A stretch of DNA of 25,746 bases, taken from the NCBI RefSeq assembly GCF_902388705.1, contig NZ_CABMQJ010000034.1, positions 1-25,746 on the forward strand, read 5' to 3'. This document shows positions 16,278 through 24,925 of the stretch, one piece after another. Each line of letters starts with the position of its first letter. Position 1 is the stretch's first letter. The notes below the pieces were generated by a model. That model did no database searches. It had not been told where the DNA came from and saw nothing but the letters and a program-made list of their open reading frames with translations. The DNA is from an uncultured Alistipes sp. Lineage in GTDB: Bacteria; Bacteroidota; Bacteroidia; Bacteroidales; Rikenellaceae. Made by a program: the position numbers and the translations under genes.

Positions 16278-19200
16278 ATGAAAGCGGACTTTTTTATCGA
16301 CAGGCCCGTCTTTTCGACGGTGCTGTCCATCATCATCGTGATCGTGGGTTTCATCGGCCTGGCGCTGCTGCCCGTCGACCAGTATCCGCAAATCGTGCCT
16401 CCCGTGGTGCGGATTTCGGCCTCGTACCCGGGCGCCGATGCGCAGACCGTGACGCAGGCCGTGGCCACGCCCATCGAGCAGGAGCTGAACGGCACCCCCG
16501 GCATGATTTACATGGAGTCGTCGAGTTCCAATTCGGGCGGATTCTCCGCCACGGTGACGTTCGACATCTCGACCGACCCCGACCTGGCGGCCGTGGACAT
16601 CCAGAACCGCCTGAAGAAAGCCGAGGCGCGCCTGCCGGCCGAAGTCGTGCAGAACGGCATCTCGGTCGAGAAGCAGGCGGCCAGCAAGCTGATGACCATC
16701 ACGCTGCTGTCGTCCGACCCCAAGTTCGACGAGATTTATTTGAGCAACTACGCCACGCTTAACGTGCTGGACATGCTGCGGCGCGTTCCCGGCGTGGGCA
16801 GCGTTTCGAACGTGGGCAGCCGTTACTACGCCATGCAGATATGGGTGATGCCCGACAAGCTGGCCGACCTCGGCCTGACGGTCAAGGATTTGCAGACGGC
16901 GCTCAAAGACCAGAACCGCGAATCGGCCGCCGGTGTGCTGGGACAGGCCCCCATGAACGGAATCGACGTCACGATTCCCATCACGGCGCAGGGCCGCCTG
17001 TCGTCGGTGAGCGAATTCGAGGACATCGTCGTGCGGGCCAACCCCGACGGTTCGATTATCCGCCTCAAGGACGTGGCGCGCATCTCGCTCGAAGCCTCGT
17101 CGTACAACACCGAGAGCGGCATCAACGGCGGAAACGCCGCCGTGCTGAACATCAACATGCTCCCCGGCGCCAACGCCATGGAGGTCGCGACTTCGGTCAA
17201 GGCCGCCATGGATGAAATTGCCGGCAACTTCCCGGAGGGTATCAGCTACGAGATTCCGTTCGACATGACCACCTATATCTCGGAGTCGATTCACCACGTC
17301 TACCGCACGCTTTTCGAGGCGCTACTGCTGGTGATTCTGGTGGTGTTCCTTTCGCTGCAGAGCTGGCGCGCGACGCTTATCCCGATTGTCGCCGTGCCGA
17401 TTTCGCTGATAGGCACCTTCGGCGTGATGCTCGTTTTCGGCTTCTCGCTGAACATGCTGACGCTGCTGGGACTGATTCTGGCCATCGGCATCGTGGTCGA
17501 CGACGCCATCGTGGTGGTGGAGAACGTCGACCGCATCATGAACGAGGAGCACCTCTCGCCTTACGAGGCGACGAAAAAGGCGATGGGCAGCTTGAGCGGC
17601 GCGCTGATTGCCATGTCGCTGGTGCTGTGCGCCGTGTTCGTGCCGGTGAGCTTCCTTTCGGGCATCACCGGGCAGCTCTACCGCCAGTTCACCATCACCA
17701 TCGCCGTGTCGGTGATTATCTCGACCGTCGTGGCGCTGACGTTGAGCCCCGTGATGTGTTCGCTCTTCCTGCGCCCGGGGAGCGAGGGAAAGAAAAACCG
17801 GTTCTTCCGCCGTATCAACCTCGGCCTGGCGACGGGCAACAAGTTCTACGGGCGCATGATACAGGGGGCGCTGAAACATTCGCGCCGCATGTTCGCGGCC
17901 TTCGGCATCGTGCTCATCGGCATCTGGCTGATGAACCGGCTCGTGCCGCAGAGTTTCATGCCGCAGGAGGATCAGGGCTACTTCACCGTGGAGCTGGAGC
18001 TGCCCGAGGGGGCGACCATCGAGCGCACGCGCGAGGTGACCGACCGCGCCATGGAGTTTTTGATGAACGACCCCGACGTGGAGTACGTGCTCAACGTTAC
18101 CGGCTCGAGTCCCCGCGTCGGCACGAACCAGGCGCGAAGCCAGCTGACGGTGATTCTCAAGCCGTGGGGCGAGCGCGACTCGGAGGGGTTGAGCGACGTG
18201 ATGCAGCGCGTGCGCGCCGAGATGTCGCGCTATCCCGAGAGCAAGGTCTACCTCTCGACGCCCGCCGTGATTCCCGGACTGGGCAACTCGGGCGGTTTCG
18301 AAATGGTGCTCGAGGCGCGCGGCAACACGACCTACGAGGATTTGCAGCACGCCGTGGATACGCTGATGCACTACGCTTCGCAGCGGCCCGAGTTCTCGGG
18401 GCTCGCGTCGTCGATGCAGGGCGACATTCCGCAGCTTTACTTCGACGTCGACCGCGACAAGGCGCAGCTGCTGGGCGTTTCGATGTCCGACATTTTCTCG
18501 ACGATGAAAGCCTTTACGGGGTCGATTTACGTCAACGACTTCAACATGTTCAACCGCATTTACCGCGTTTACATCCAGGCCGAGGCCCCTTACCGTGCGC
18601 AGCGCGACAACCTGAACCTCTTCTTCGTCCGCGGCGCGGGGGACGTGATGATTCCCATCACCTCGCTCGGTACGACGCACTATACGACGGGAGCCGGCAA
18701 CATCAAGCGTTTCAACATGTTCAACTCGGCCACCATCTCGGGCGAAGCGGCCCACGGGTACAGCTCGGGACAGGCGATGGACGTCCTGGAAGAGCTCGTG
18801 CGCAGGCACCTCCCGGCGTCGGTCGGCGTCGAGTGGAGCGGCCTCTCCTACCAGGAGAAGCACGTGGGCGGACAGACCGGGCTCGTGCTGGCGCTGGCGT
18901 TCCTGTTCGTGTTCCTGTTCCTCGCGGCCCAGTACGAAAGCTGGTCGGTGCCTGTGGCGGTCATCCTGTCGCTTCCGGTGGCCGGCATCGGCGCCTACCT
19001 CGGCATCTGGATATGCGGCCTGGAGAATAATATCTATTTCCAGATCGGGCTGGTGATGCTCGTGGGACTGGTGGCCAAGAACGCCATCCTGATTGTGGAG
19101 TTCGCCAAGGAGGAGGTTGAGAAGGGCCGCGACGTGGTGTCGGCAGCGCTTACGGCGGCCCACCTGCGCTTCCGCCCGATTGTCATGACCTCGCTGGCCT

Positions 19201-19373
19201 TTATCCTCGGCCTGCTGCCGCTGGTCTTCGCCTCGGGGCCGGGGTCGGCGAGCCGCCAGGGCATCGGCACGGGCGTCTTTTTCGGCATGCTGGTGGCCAT
19301 TACGGTCGGTATTGTCTTCGTGCCCTTCTTCTTTGTGTGGATTTACCGGATTAAAGCAAAACTGAAACGATGA
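16278..19373 (+). CDS. RND efflux inner-membrane pump (AcrB/HAE1 family)
   Basis: A 1031-residue proton-driven multidrug exporter, full length for the family. The N-terminus MKADFFIDRPVFSTVLSIII is typical. The proton-relay residues are present: Asp408-Asp409 in helix 4 (AIGIVVDDAIVVVENV) and Lys934 in helix 10 (GLVAKNAILIVEF). Two large periplasmic loops (about 40-335 and 560-865) carry the porter and docking domains, as expected for a trimer of 12-helix subunits. Substrates cannot be predicted; drugs, bile salts or lipids are common for the family in gut bacteria. The TGA overlaps the next ATG by 4 bases. Confidence 0.97.
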   Translation: MKADFFIDRPVFSTVLSIIIVIVGFIGLALLPVDQYPQIVPPVVRISASYPGADAQTVTQAVATPIEQELNGTPGMIYMESSSSNSGGFSATVTFDISTDPDLAAVDIQNRLKKAEARLPAEVVQNGISVEKQAASKLMTITLLSSDPKFDEIYLSNYATLNVLDMLRRVPGVGSVSNVGSRYYAMQIWVMPDKLADLGLTVKDLQTALKDQNRESAAGVLGQAPMNGIDVTIPITAQGRLSSVSEFEDIVVRANPDGSIIRLKDVARISLEASSYNTESGINGGNAAVLNINMLPGANAMEVATSVKAAMDEIAGNFPEGISYEIPFDMTTYISESIHHVYRTLFEALLLVILVVFLSLQSWRATLIPIVAVPISLIGTFGVMLVFGFSLNMLTLLGLILAIGIVVDDAIVVVENVDRIMNEEHLSPYEATKKAMGSLSGALIAMSLVLCAVFVPVSFLSGITGQLYRQFTITIAVSVIISTVVALTLSPVMCSLFLRPGSEGKKNRFFRRINLGLATGNKFYGRMIQGALKHSRRMFAAFGIVLIGIWLMNRLVPQSFMPQEDQGYFTVELELPEGATIERTREVTDRAMEFLMNDPDVEYVLNVTGSSPRVGTNQARSQLTVILKPWGERDSEGLSDVMQRVRAEMSRYPESKVYLSTPAVIPGLGNSGGFEMVLEARGNTTYEDLQHAVDTLMHYASQRPEFSGLASSMQGDIPQLYFDVDRDKAQLLGVSMSDIFSTMKAFTGSIYVNDFNMFNRIYRVYIQAEAPYRAQRDNLNLFFVRGAGDVMIPITSLGTTHYTTGAGNIKRFNMFNSATISGEAAHGYSSGQAMDVLEELVRRHLPASVGVEWSGLSYQEKHVGGQTGLVLALAFLFVFLFLAAQYESWSVPVAVILSLPVAGIGAYLGIWICGLENNIYFQIGLVMLVGLVAKNAILIVEFAKEEVEKGRDVVSAALTAAHLRFRPIVMTSLAFILGLLPLVFASGPGSASRQGIGTGVFFGMLVAITVGIVFVPFFFVWIYRIKAKLKR

Positions 19374-20752
19374 AACGACTTACGATACTGCTCATGATAC
19401 TGGCCGCTGCCGCCGGGCTGGGCTCCTGCTCGGCCGTGCGCCACTGCAAGGCACCCGAAATCGACCTCCCGGCGGGGATTGCCGACGGGGCAGCCGCCGA
19501 TTCGCTGACCATCGCCGACATGGAGTGGTGGCGCTTCTACGGCGATTCGACCCTGTGCCGGATTATCGGGCGTACGCTGGCCAACAACAAGGACATGCTC
19601 GCCGCTGCGGCGCGTGTGGAGCGCCTGCGCCAGCTTTACCGCGTGAGCAAGGCCGAACGGCTGCCTTCGCTCTCCGCCAACGCCTATGCCGACCATGAAA
19701 CCAACGACTATGCCGGGGAGACGTCGACCCGCGATGCCGAATTCGGGGCCAAGGCGACTTTGAGCTGGGAGCTGGATTTGTGGGGCAACCTGCGCTGGGC
19801 CAAGCGCCGGGGCGGCGCCGAATACCTCGCGTCGGTCGAGGACAGGCGGGCGATGCAGATGACGCTCGTGGCCGAAGCGGCTTCGGCCTACTTCAACCTC
19901 ATGGCGCTCGACAACGAACTCTCCATCGTGCGGCGTACGCTCATCACGCGCAGCGAGGGCGCCTACCAGGCGCAGCTGCGCTTCGAGGGGGGCCTCACCT
20001 CCGAAACCGTTTACCAGCAGGCGAAAGTCGAGTACGCCGCGACGGCGGCGCTGATTCCCGATTTGGAGAGCCGTATCGAGATTGCCGAGAACGCCATCGC
20101 CCTGCTTATGGGCGAGAATCCCGACTGGCGCGTGGTGCGCGGCAGGATGGATACCGAAGCCGAATTCGCCGACAGGCTTCCCGTCGGGCTGCCCTCGGAA
20201 CTGCTCCGGCGCCGTCCCGACGTGCGGGCTTCGGAGCAGCAGCTCCGTGCGGCGATGGCCTCGGCGGGCATGGCCTATGCCGACCGTTTCCCGCGCCTGA
20301 CTTTTAACCTGACGGGCGGCTGGGAGAACGACGATTTGGGCGGATTTTTCCGTTCGCCGTTCTCGTATGTCGCCGGGACGCTTGCCTCGCCGGTTTTCGG
20401 CTTCGGACGCAAGCGGGCGAAATACCGCGCCGCGCTGGCAGCATACGACGAGGCCCGTCTGGAGTACGAAAAGAAGGTGCTGACGGTCTTCAAGGAGGCC
20501 AACGACGCGGTCATAACCTACCGCGGCGTGCGCCAGTCCGCGGCCCTGAAGGTCAACCTGCGCGATGCGGCCCGCAAGTACGTCGAGCTGGCACAGTTGC
20601 AGTACCGCGGCGGCAGCATCAATTATATCGACGTGCTGGACGCCCAGCGTCGTTATTTCGATGCCCAAATCGGGGTGAGCAACGCCGTGCGGGACGAGAA
20701 CCTCGCCTTGGTGGAGCTCTACAAGGCCCTGGGCGGCGGCTGGACGGAGTGA
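19370..20752 (+). CDS. RND efflux outer-membrane factor (OprM/NodT-type lipoprotein)
   Basis: A 460-residue outer-membrane channel. The signal peptide ends in LGSC with lipidated Cys20. Duplicated TolC-like halves carry the family signatures: MEWWRFYGDSTLCRIIGRTL near the N-terminus, LSWELDLWGNLRWAKR (about 131-145), and in the second half DVRASEQQLRAAMASAGMAYADRFP (shortened: DVRASEQQLRAAMASAG) and GGSINYIDVLDAQR. It forms the trimeric channel of the tripartite pump. It is translationally coupled to the pump by an ATGA overlap and is the last gene of the operon. Confidence 0.96.
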   Translation: MKRLTILLMILAAAAGLGSCSAVRHCKAPEIDLPAGIADGAAADSLTIADMEWWRFYGDSTLCRIIGRTLANNKDMLAAAARVERLRQLYRVSKAERLPSLSANAYADHETNDYAGETSTRDAEFGAKATLSWELDLWGNLRWAKRRGGAEYLASVEDRRAMQMTLVAEAASAYFNLMALDNELSIVRRTLITRSEGAYQAQLRFEGGLTSETVYQQAKVEYAATAALIPDLESRIEIAENAIALLMGENPDWRVVRGRMDTEAEFADRLPVGLPSELLRRRPDVRASEQQLRAAMASAGMAYADRFPRLTFNLTGGWENDDLGGFFRSPFSYVAGTLASPVFGFGRKRAKYRAALAAYDEARLEYEKKVLTVFKEANDAVITYRGVRQSAALKVNLRDAARKYVELAQLQYRGGSINYIDVLDAQRRYFDAQIGVSNAVRDENLALVELYKALGGGWTE

Positions 20753-21056
20753 TTCGCGCCTGCCGGGTGGTTTGGAATCGGGGTGTACGGCTGCAGGCTG
20801 GGCACTCCGATTTTTCGATTCCGGGGATTTTGCGTCACGCGTGCATTCCGCGCCGGTTGCCGTATTCTGCACTGTCCGCTGTATTCTGCGCCGGCTTGTG
20901 TATTCCGGGTCGCTTGTGCATGCCGTGCCGCCCGCCGCGTGTTGCGCAGGCGGGTGTGCCCTGTGCTCCGAAGTCCGGCTGTTTGCGCCGCAAGCCGCCT
21001 TTTGCCTTGTTCCTGCCTGGAAAACAAGGGTGGAAAAAGACTCGCCCGAGAAACAG
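20753..21056. other. Noncoding spacer after the efflux operon
   Basis: About 300 bp of GC-rich DNA with no supportable gene. It holds a diverged short tandem repeat (20842-20955). No intrinsic terminator was seen directly after the outer-membrane factor stop; the first strong hairpin is the shared one at 21057-21090. Confidence 0.55.
20842..20955 (+). repeat. Diverged tandem repeat, unit about 19 bp
   Basis: About six imperfect units of 18-20 bp. The clearest are GTATTCTGCACTGTCCGCT (20862-20880), GTATTCTGCGCCGGCTTGT (20881-20899) and GTATTCCGGGTCGCTTGT (20900-20917). The units on either side are more decayed. The varying unit length argues against a coding role. Confidence 0.5.
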
Positions 21057-21090
21057 AAATCCCTGATAACTAATCTGTTATCAGGGATTT
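21057..21090. terminator. Perfect 14-bp hairpin between efflux operon and tRNA gene
   Basis: AAATCCCTGATAAC (21057-21070), loop TAATCT, and the exact complement (21077-21090). It begins four bases after the 3' end of the tRNA on minus and also faces the efflux operon on plus. The T runs are short (three to four), so it may act as a bidirectional terminator or 3'-end processing hairpin. Confidence 0.7.
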
Positions 21091-21094
21091 TCCG

Positions 21095-21167
21095 AGCCGA
21101 AACCGGGACTTGAACCCGGGACCTCTTCATTACGAGTGAAACGCTCTACCAACTGAGCTATTTCGGC
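21095..21167 (-). tRNA. tRNA-Thr, anticodon CGU
   Basis: A 73-nt cloverleaf on the minus strand. The acceptor is GCCGAAA paired with TTTCGGC. The D arm is GCTC-AGTTGGTAGA-GAGC-like. The anticodon stem TTTCA/TGAAG encloses loop CTCGTAA with anticodon CGT, reading ACG. The T arm is CCGGG-TTCAAGT-CCCGG. The 3' CCA is not encoded and must be added after transcription. Confidence 0.95.
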
Positions 21168-21234
21168 TTTCCGGGAACATTAAGTTCCCTTTGGGATTGC
21201 AAATATCTGAAAAAAATCTTTTTCTCGCAACAAT

Positions 21235-21268
21235 TTTGAAAAAATTCTCGCTTTTCTTGCTATATTCG
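21235..21268 (+). promoter_or_regulatory. Probable promoter of the cstA-like gene
   Basis: TTTG at 21235-21238, a 22-bp spacer and TATATTCG at 21261-21268 (seven of eight to TAnnTTTG), in a locally AT-rich stretch 20 bases before the ATG at 21288. The spacer is slightly long. Confidence 0.5.
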
Positions 21269-21287
21269 CGTCAAAACTGCCCCGGCT

Positions 21288-22757
21288 ATGGTTACTTTTC
21301 TGGTATGTCTGGCGCTGCTCGTGGGCGCCTACTTTACATACGGACGTTATCTGGAGCGTCTGGTGCGGGTCGATCCTGCGGCTGAAACGCCCTGCCGGCG
21401 TTCCTACGACGGCGTGGACTACATTCCGCTGCCGATGTGGAAAACGTTCCTCATCCAACTGCTCAACATCGCCGGGCTCGGGCCGATTTTCGGGGCCGTG
21501 CTCGGGGCGGCATACGGCCCCGTGGCATTCCTGTGGATTACCTTCGGCGGCATCTTCATGGGGGCCGCACACGATTTTATCGCCGGCATCATCTCGCTGC
21601 GCAGCAACGGTGCGAGCCTGCCCGAAACGGTCGGCACCTACCTCGGGCACGGGGCCAAACAGCTCATGCGCGTTTTCTCGGTCGGTCTGATGGTGCTCGT
21701 GGGCGCCGTGTTCCTTTCGCAGCCGGCGGCGCTGATAGCCAACAGGGTAAATTTGCCGGCCCTGTCGGGCGTCGCATTCGGGGATTTTTCGTGGCTGCTG
21801 CTCCTGATTCTCGGGATTATCCTGGCTTATTACATCGTGGCGACGCTGCTGCCCGTGGACAAGATTATCGGTAAGATTTACCCCGTTTTCGGCTGTGCGC
21901 TGCTCTTTATGGCGCTGGGAATCCTCGTCGTACTGCTTTTCGACGGTAAATATACCATTCCGGAACTCACCTCGCTGCACAACGGCATCGCCGATCCCGG
22001 GCGGTTCCCGATTGTCCCGATGCTCTTTACGACCATTGCCTGCGGGGCGATTTCGGGTTTCCACGCCACGCAGTCGCCGCTGATGGCCCGCTGCCTGCGC
22101 TCCGAGCGGGAGGCGCGGCCGGTGTTCTACGGCGCCATGATTTCCGAGAGCATCATCGCCCTGATTTGGGCCGCTGTGGCCATGGCGTTCTGGAACGGCA
22201 CGGAGGGGCTCAATGCCGCAATCGCCGAATACGGCGGGCAGGCGGCCGTGATGGTCGACGTCATCGCCCGCAGTACGCTGGGCGAGGTGCTGGCGGGATT
22301 CGTCATTTTCGGGGTCGTGGCCTGCGCCATCACCTCGGGCGATACGGCATTCCGCTCGGCGCGGCTCATCGTCGCCGATTTCATGGGGGTCGGGCAGCGC
22401 AGCCTGCGCTGGCGCATCTACATCAGCGTGCCGCTTTTTGCGGTGGGGCTGCTGATTATCTTCTGCCTGCCTTTCCAGGCTATGTGGAGTTATTTCGCAT
22501 GGATGAACCAGGCCCTGGCGATGGTTACCCTCTGGATGATTACGGCCTACCTGAACAGGCGGGGACGCAACCGCTGGGTGGGACTCGTGCCGGCGCTGAT
22601 CATGACCTATGTCTGTATGTCCTATATCTTCATATCGCCGCTCATGTGCGGCATGCACGACCGTGCGGCGGCCTACCTGCTGGGCGGGGCGGCGACATTG
22701 GCCGTTTTGGCTGTTATGATTTTTAAAATGCGACACGATGCAAAAAGCATATCTTAA
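21288..22757 (+). CDS. cstA: CstA-family carbon starvation / peptide or pyruvate transporter
   Basis: A 489-residue polytopic membrane protein with about thirteen hydrophobic segments. CstA signatures are WKTFLIQLLNIAGLGPIFGA (about 51-70), AAHDFIAGIISLRSNG, the SGFHATQSPLMARCL segment and AITSGDTAFRSARL in the middle, and SPLMCGMHDRAAAYL near the end. E. coli CstA and YjiY/BtsT (about 700 residues) import peptides or pyruvate; this is the shorter form seen in Bacteroidota, so the substrate is uncertain. It is preceded by its own promoter. The following gene starts inside its last 20 bases in another frame, so the two are cotranscribed. Confidence 0.9.
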   Translation: MVTFLVCLALLVGAYFTYGRYLERLVRVDPAAETPCRRSYDGVDYIPLPMWKTFLIQLLNIAGLGPIFGAVLGAAYGPVAFLWITFGGIFMGAAHDFIAGIISLRSNGASLPETVGTYLGHGAKQLMRVFSVGLMVLVGAVFLSQPAALIANRVNLPALSGVAFGDFSWLLLLILGIILAYYIVATLLPVDKIIGKIYPVFGCALLFMALGILVVLLFDGKYTIPELTSLHNGIADPGRFPIVPMLFTTIACGAISGFHATQSPLMARCLRSEREARPVFYGAMISESIIALIWAAVAMAFWNGTEGLNAAIAEYGGQAAVMVDVIARSTLGEVLAGFVIFGVVACAITSGDTAFRSARLIVADFMGVGQRSLRWRIYISVPLFAVGLLIIFCLPFQAMWSYFAWMNQALAMVTLWMITAYLNRRGRNRWVGLVPALIMTYVCMSYIFISPLMCGMHDRAAAYLLGGAATLAVLAVMIFKMRHDAKSIS

Positions 22758-23430
22758 CCCCACTTCCGACCAGACGTTCGAAGTTGTCGGCGAGGGGGCG
22801 TACAACTTCGCCGGCGTATTGGCCCGTACCCGTGAAATGGAGGCTGCGGGCGATGTCGAGGGGGCCTGCAACGAGCGTTTTCAGGCTTTTCAGCGCCTTG
22901 CGGCCCTCGTGCCCGAGGACGAGGAAATCAACCTCGAGTGGAATCACCGGAATTCGCGCGCCGCGCTCGAACTGGTGCTGGCGTCGGCCATCGACCACTT
23001 CCTGATCAACGATTTCGAGATGTCGGCGGCTCTGCTGGAACTGCTGCTGGAGCTTGACCCCGAGGATCACCTCGAGGGAAGCGAGCTGCTGGCTTTCGAC
23101 TACCTGGCGATGGACGAGCAGGAGTTGTTCGACGAGGTTATCAACGACGTGTCGGATAAGTATGCCAGCCGCGAAGTGCTGCTGCTCTGGTCGGCGTTCC
23201 GCCGCGACGGGAAGCTGCCCGAGGGCGAGCTGCAGCATTTCAAGACCCGTTTTGCCCCCTATTTCGCCGAGTTTACGGCCGGGGAGCATCCCGCCGACGA
23301 GGCCTATCTGAAAGATATCGGGAGCGAGCGGCCCTCGCAGCAGGCGCAGGCCCGCGAACTGTGGCTCCAGACCGAAAATCTGTGGGTGCTCTGGCCCGGG
23401 TTTATCGGGGCCCTGCGGGAGGCCCGGTGA
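22738..23430 (+). CDS. Acidic helical-repeat (TPR-like) protein of unknown function
   Basis: A 230-residue cytoplasmic protein without signal peptide or membrane helix. It is strongly acidic and predicted nearly all helical. Paired helices with alternating hydrophobic residues (ARTREMEAAGDVEGA; ALELVLASAIDHFLINDFEM; AALLELLLELDPEDH) look like tetratricopeptide-type repeats, but I cannot fit a strict TPR consensus. No enzyme motif was recognised. The ATG overlaps the end of the CstA gene by 20 bp, and a strong terminator follows at 23461-23492, so the two genes form one unit. A role as partner or regulator of the transporter is inferred from the overlap only. Confidence 0.85.
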   Translation: MQKAYLNPTSDQTFEVVGEGAYNFAGVLARTREMEAAGDVEGACNERFQAFQRLAALVPEDEEINLEWNHRNSRAALELVLASAIDHFLINDFEMSAALLELLLELDPEDHLEGSELLAFDYLAMDEQELFDEVINDVSDKYASREVLLLWSAFRRDGKLPEGELQHFKTRFAPYFAEFTAGEHPADEAYLKDIGSERPSQQAQARELWLQTENLWVLWPGFIGALREAR

Positions 23431-23460
23431 CGGATGAAAGTAAACTGCGCCGATAAAACG

Positions 23461-23492
23461 AATGCGCCGCTGGTTTCAGCGGCGCATTTTTT
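23461..23492 (+). terminator. Intrinsic terminator after the cstA unit
   Basis: A perfect 12-bp stem, AATGCGCCGCTG (23461-23472) with its complement (23477-23488), tetraloop GTTT, and a run of six T ending at 23492. It lies 30 bases after the stop codon. Confidence 0.92.
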
Positions 23493-23538
23493 ATGGCGGG
23501 GGCGGGCCTTTATGCCGGTCGGGGTGCTATACGGGTGT

Positions 23539-23826
23539 CGGATGGTCGCCGGGTGGTGTTTGTGGGAAGGATTGCCGGACAGGTAGCCGGACGTGCAGAT
23601 GTGTTGCCGGGCAGGTCGTTATAGGGGCATCGGATGGTCGCCGGGTGGTGTTTGTGGGAAGGATTGCCGGACAGGTAGCCGGACGTGCCGATGTGTTGCC
23701 GGGCAGGTCGTTATAGGGGCATCGGATGGTTGCCGGATGGTGTTTGTGGGAAGGATTGCCGGACAGGTTGCCGGACGTGCCGATGTGTTGCCGGGCAGGG
23801 CGTTATAGGGGCGTCGGATGGTCGCC
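23539..23826. repeat. Tandem repeat array, three full 92-bp units plus a partial unit
   Basis: Units begin CGGATGGT at 23539, 23631 and 23723; a 12-base start of a fourth lies at 23815-23826. Units 1 and 2 differ at one position, units 2 and 3 at about five. A decayed partial copy may precede the array (about 23507-23538). Each unit contains internal near-repeats of TTGCCGGRCAGG. The 92-bp period is not a multiple of three, so any open frame across it changes phase each unit, which argues for noncoding DNA. Confidence 0.9.
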
Positions 23827-24015
23827 GCAACGGGTTGTCGGAGGAGCGGAGTGCGTTGGTGGGCAGGACTGCCCGAGAGGCCGTCTGGATGATTGCCGGG
23901 CGCGTACCGGGCATGGCTGCCGCTGGTTATTCCCGGCTTTTCAGGGTGTCCGGCTGCTGCCGGACAACAACGGGAGCGACCGGGCCGCCGTTCTCCTGCC
24001 GGGCCCTTGGGGCGG

Positions 24016-24780
24016 TTACCAGACCTTTTCCGCGACAGGCTGCGGCAGGCTCTCCTCCATGTTCTGCCTGCGGTGCCGTTCGAGGTAAATCGAGTAGAGT
24101 TTGAAATGCTCTTCGATGGCCCGTTTGTAACCCTGCAGGTCGCCTTTGCGGATATATTCCAGCAGGTGGCGATGGGTGACCAGTTCGCCGCTGCGCTCCA
24201 GCTCCAGCTCAATCGGCTCGAACGAGTCGCGGTACTTCTCCTTGACGAAATCCAGTACGGGGTAGATGATGTCCTGGAATTCGGTGATGATGGCGTTGCC
24301 CGTAATCTCGTAGAGTTTGGTGTGGAACCGGTGTTCGCTGACAGGAGCGTATTTGTTGTTGCCGATGACCTGGCTCATCTCCACGATTTGCTCCAACTCG
24401 GCCACGTGAGCGGGGGTGAGGTTGCGGAAGATGTTGCTGCTGATGCCGATTTCGAGCGCCACGCGGAATTCGAGGATGTTGCGCAGCGTCGATTCGTTCA
24501 TCAGCAGGGGATTGACGCAGCGCTTCATGCCGCCCAGCAGCGACGGCTCGCCCAGCACCATTCCTTTCTTGGTGCGGGATACGATCATGCCGGTCATTTT
24601 GAAGCGGCTCAAAGCTTCGCGCAGCACGGCGCGGCCGACGCCCAGCGACGCCGCGAGGTCGATTTCGTTCGGAATGCTGCTGCCGGGGCGCAGTCCCTGT
24701 TCTTTGAAGAAGCGTATCAGGCTCTCTTCGACGTTGTCGACGAGGGTCGTATTGCGCCTGTCTAATTTCAATACCTCCAT
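24016..24780 (-). CDS. GntR-family transcriptional regulator, FadR subfamily
   Basis: A 254-residue regulator. The N-terminal winged helix-turn-helix (about 10-78) includes IPNEIDLAASLGVGRAVLRE with the recognition helix, then FKMTGMIVSRTKKGMVL. The C-terminal all-helical FCD ligand domain (about 95-235) has LEFRVALEIGISSNI, EHRFHTKLYEITGN, THRHLLEYIRKGD and EEHFKLY, with His residues (about 150, 203, 225) of the usual metal/ligand site. FadR-type regulators sense carboxylates or sugar acids and usually repress catabolic operons; no such operon is adjacent here. The ATG at 24780 was chosen because a longer frame reaching 24873 would run through the promoter and into the thymidine kinase terminator. 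Confidence 0.93.
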   Translation of the reverse strand: MEVLKLDRRNTTLVDNVEESLIRFFKEQGLRPGSSIPNEIDLAASLGVGRAVLREALSRFKMTGMIVSRTKKGMVLGEPSLLGGMKRCVNPLLMNESTLRNILEFRVALEIGISSNIFRNLTPAHVAELEQIVEMSQVIGNNKYAPVSEHRFHTKLYEITGNAIITEFQDIIYPVLDFVKEKYRDSFEPIELELERSGELVTHRHLLEYIRKGDLQGYKRAIEEHFKLYSIYLERHRRQNMEESLPQPVAEKVW

Positions 24781-24797
24781 GGATGCTTTCTTTGATG

Positions 24798-24828
24798 TAA
24801 AGATACGATTTATTTCGTGCAGTACCAA
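24798..24828 (-). promoter_or_regulatory. Probable promoter of the GntR gene
   Basis: On minus: TTG (24828-24826), a 20-bp spacer, then TATCTTTA (24805-24798), seven of eight to TAnnTTTG. It lies 17 bases before the ATG at 24780 and just downstream of the thymidine kinase terminator, so the regulator is transcribed separately. Confidence 0.5.
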
Positions 24829-24871
24829 TGTATTCAGGCGGTTATTCCGGTTTTGCAATCCGGCGCCGGAC

Positions 24872-24896
24872 AAAAAAAGAGGCCGGCGGCCTCTTT
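24872..24896 (-). terminator. Intrinsic terminator after thymidine kinase
   Basis: On minus: AAAGAGGCC, loop GCC, GGCCTCTTT, with a run of seven T in total at the 3' side. It lies 29 bases after the stop codon at 24926. Confidence 0.9.
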
Positions 24897-24925
24897 CCTT
24901 TCATCGGGTATGTCGGTGCAGGGGC

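Larger units (their letters stand above)
23431..24015. other. Noncoding spacer between convergent genes
   Basis: 585 bp between the helical-repeat gene and the GntR regulator. It contains the terminator at 23461-23492 and a 92-bp tandem repeat array (23539-23826). From about 23827 to 24015 it is GC-rich with scattered GCCGG words and nothing else I can identify. No clear terminator for the GntR gene was found. Confidence 0.65.

Noticed and set aside
14904..19163. Long minus-strand open frames (797 and 613 codons) across the efflux operon
   Set aside because: They are rich in His, Arg, Gly and Val with no motifs, opposite well-conserved RND proteins; typical GC-rich shadows.
20842..20955. A CRISPR array
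   Set aside because: The units are contiguous, diverged and 18-20 bp long with no unique spacers, and no cas gene is present.
23539..23826. A CRISPR array or mobile-element end in the 92-bp repeats
   Set aside because: The repeats are head to tail without spacers; there is no inverted terminal repeat, transposase or integrase nearby.
23462..24104. Open frames across the 92-bp array encoding repeated CRAGRYRGIGW-type peptides
   Set aside because: The 92-bp period changes frame each unit, the frames lie after a strong terminator and lack ribosome-binding sites and family resemblance.
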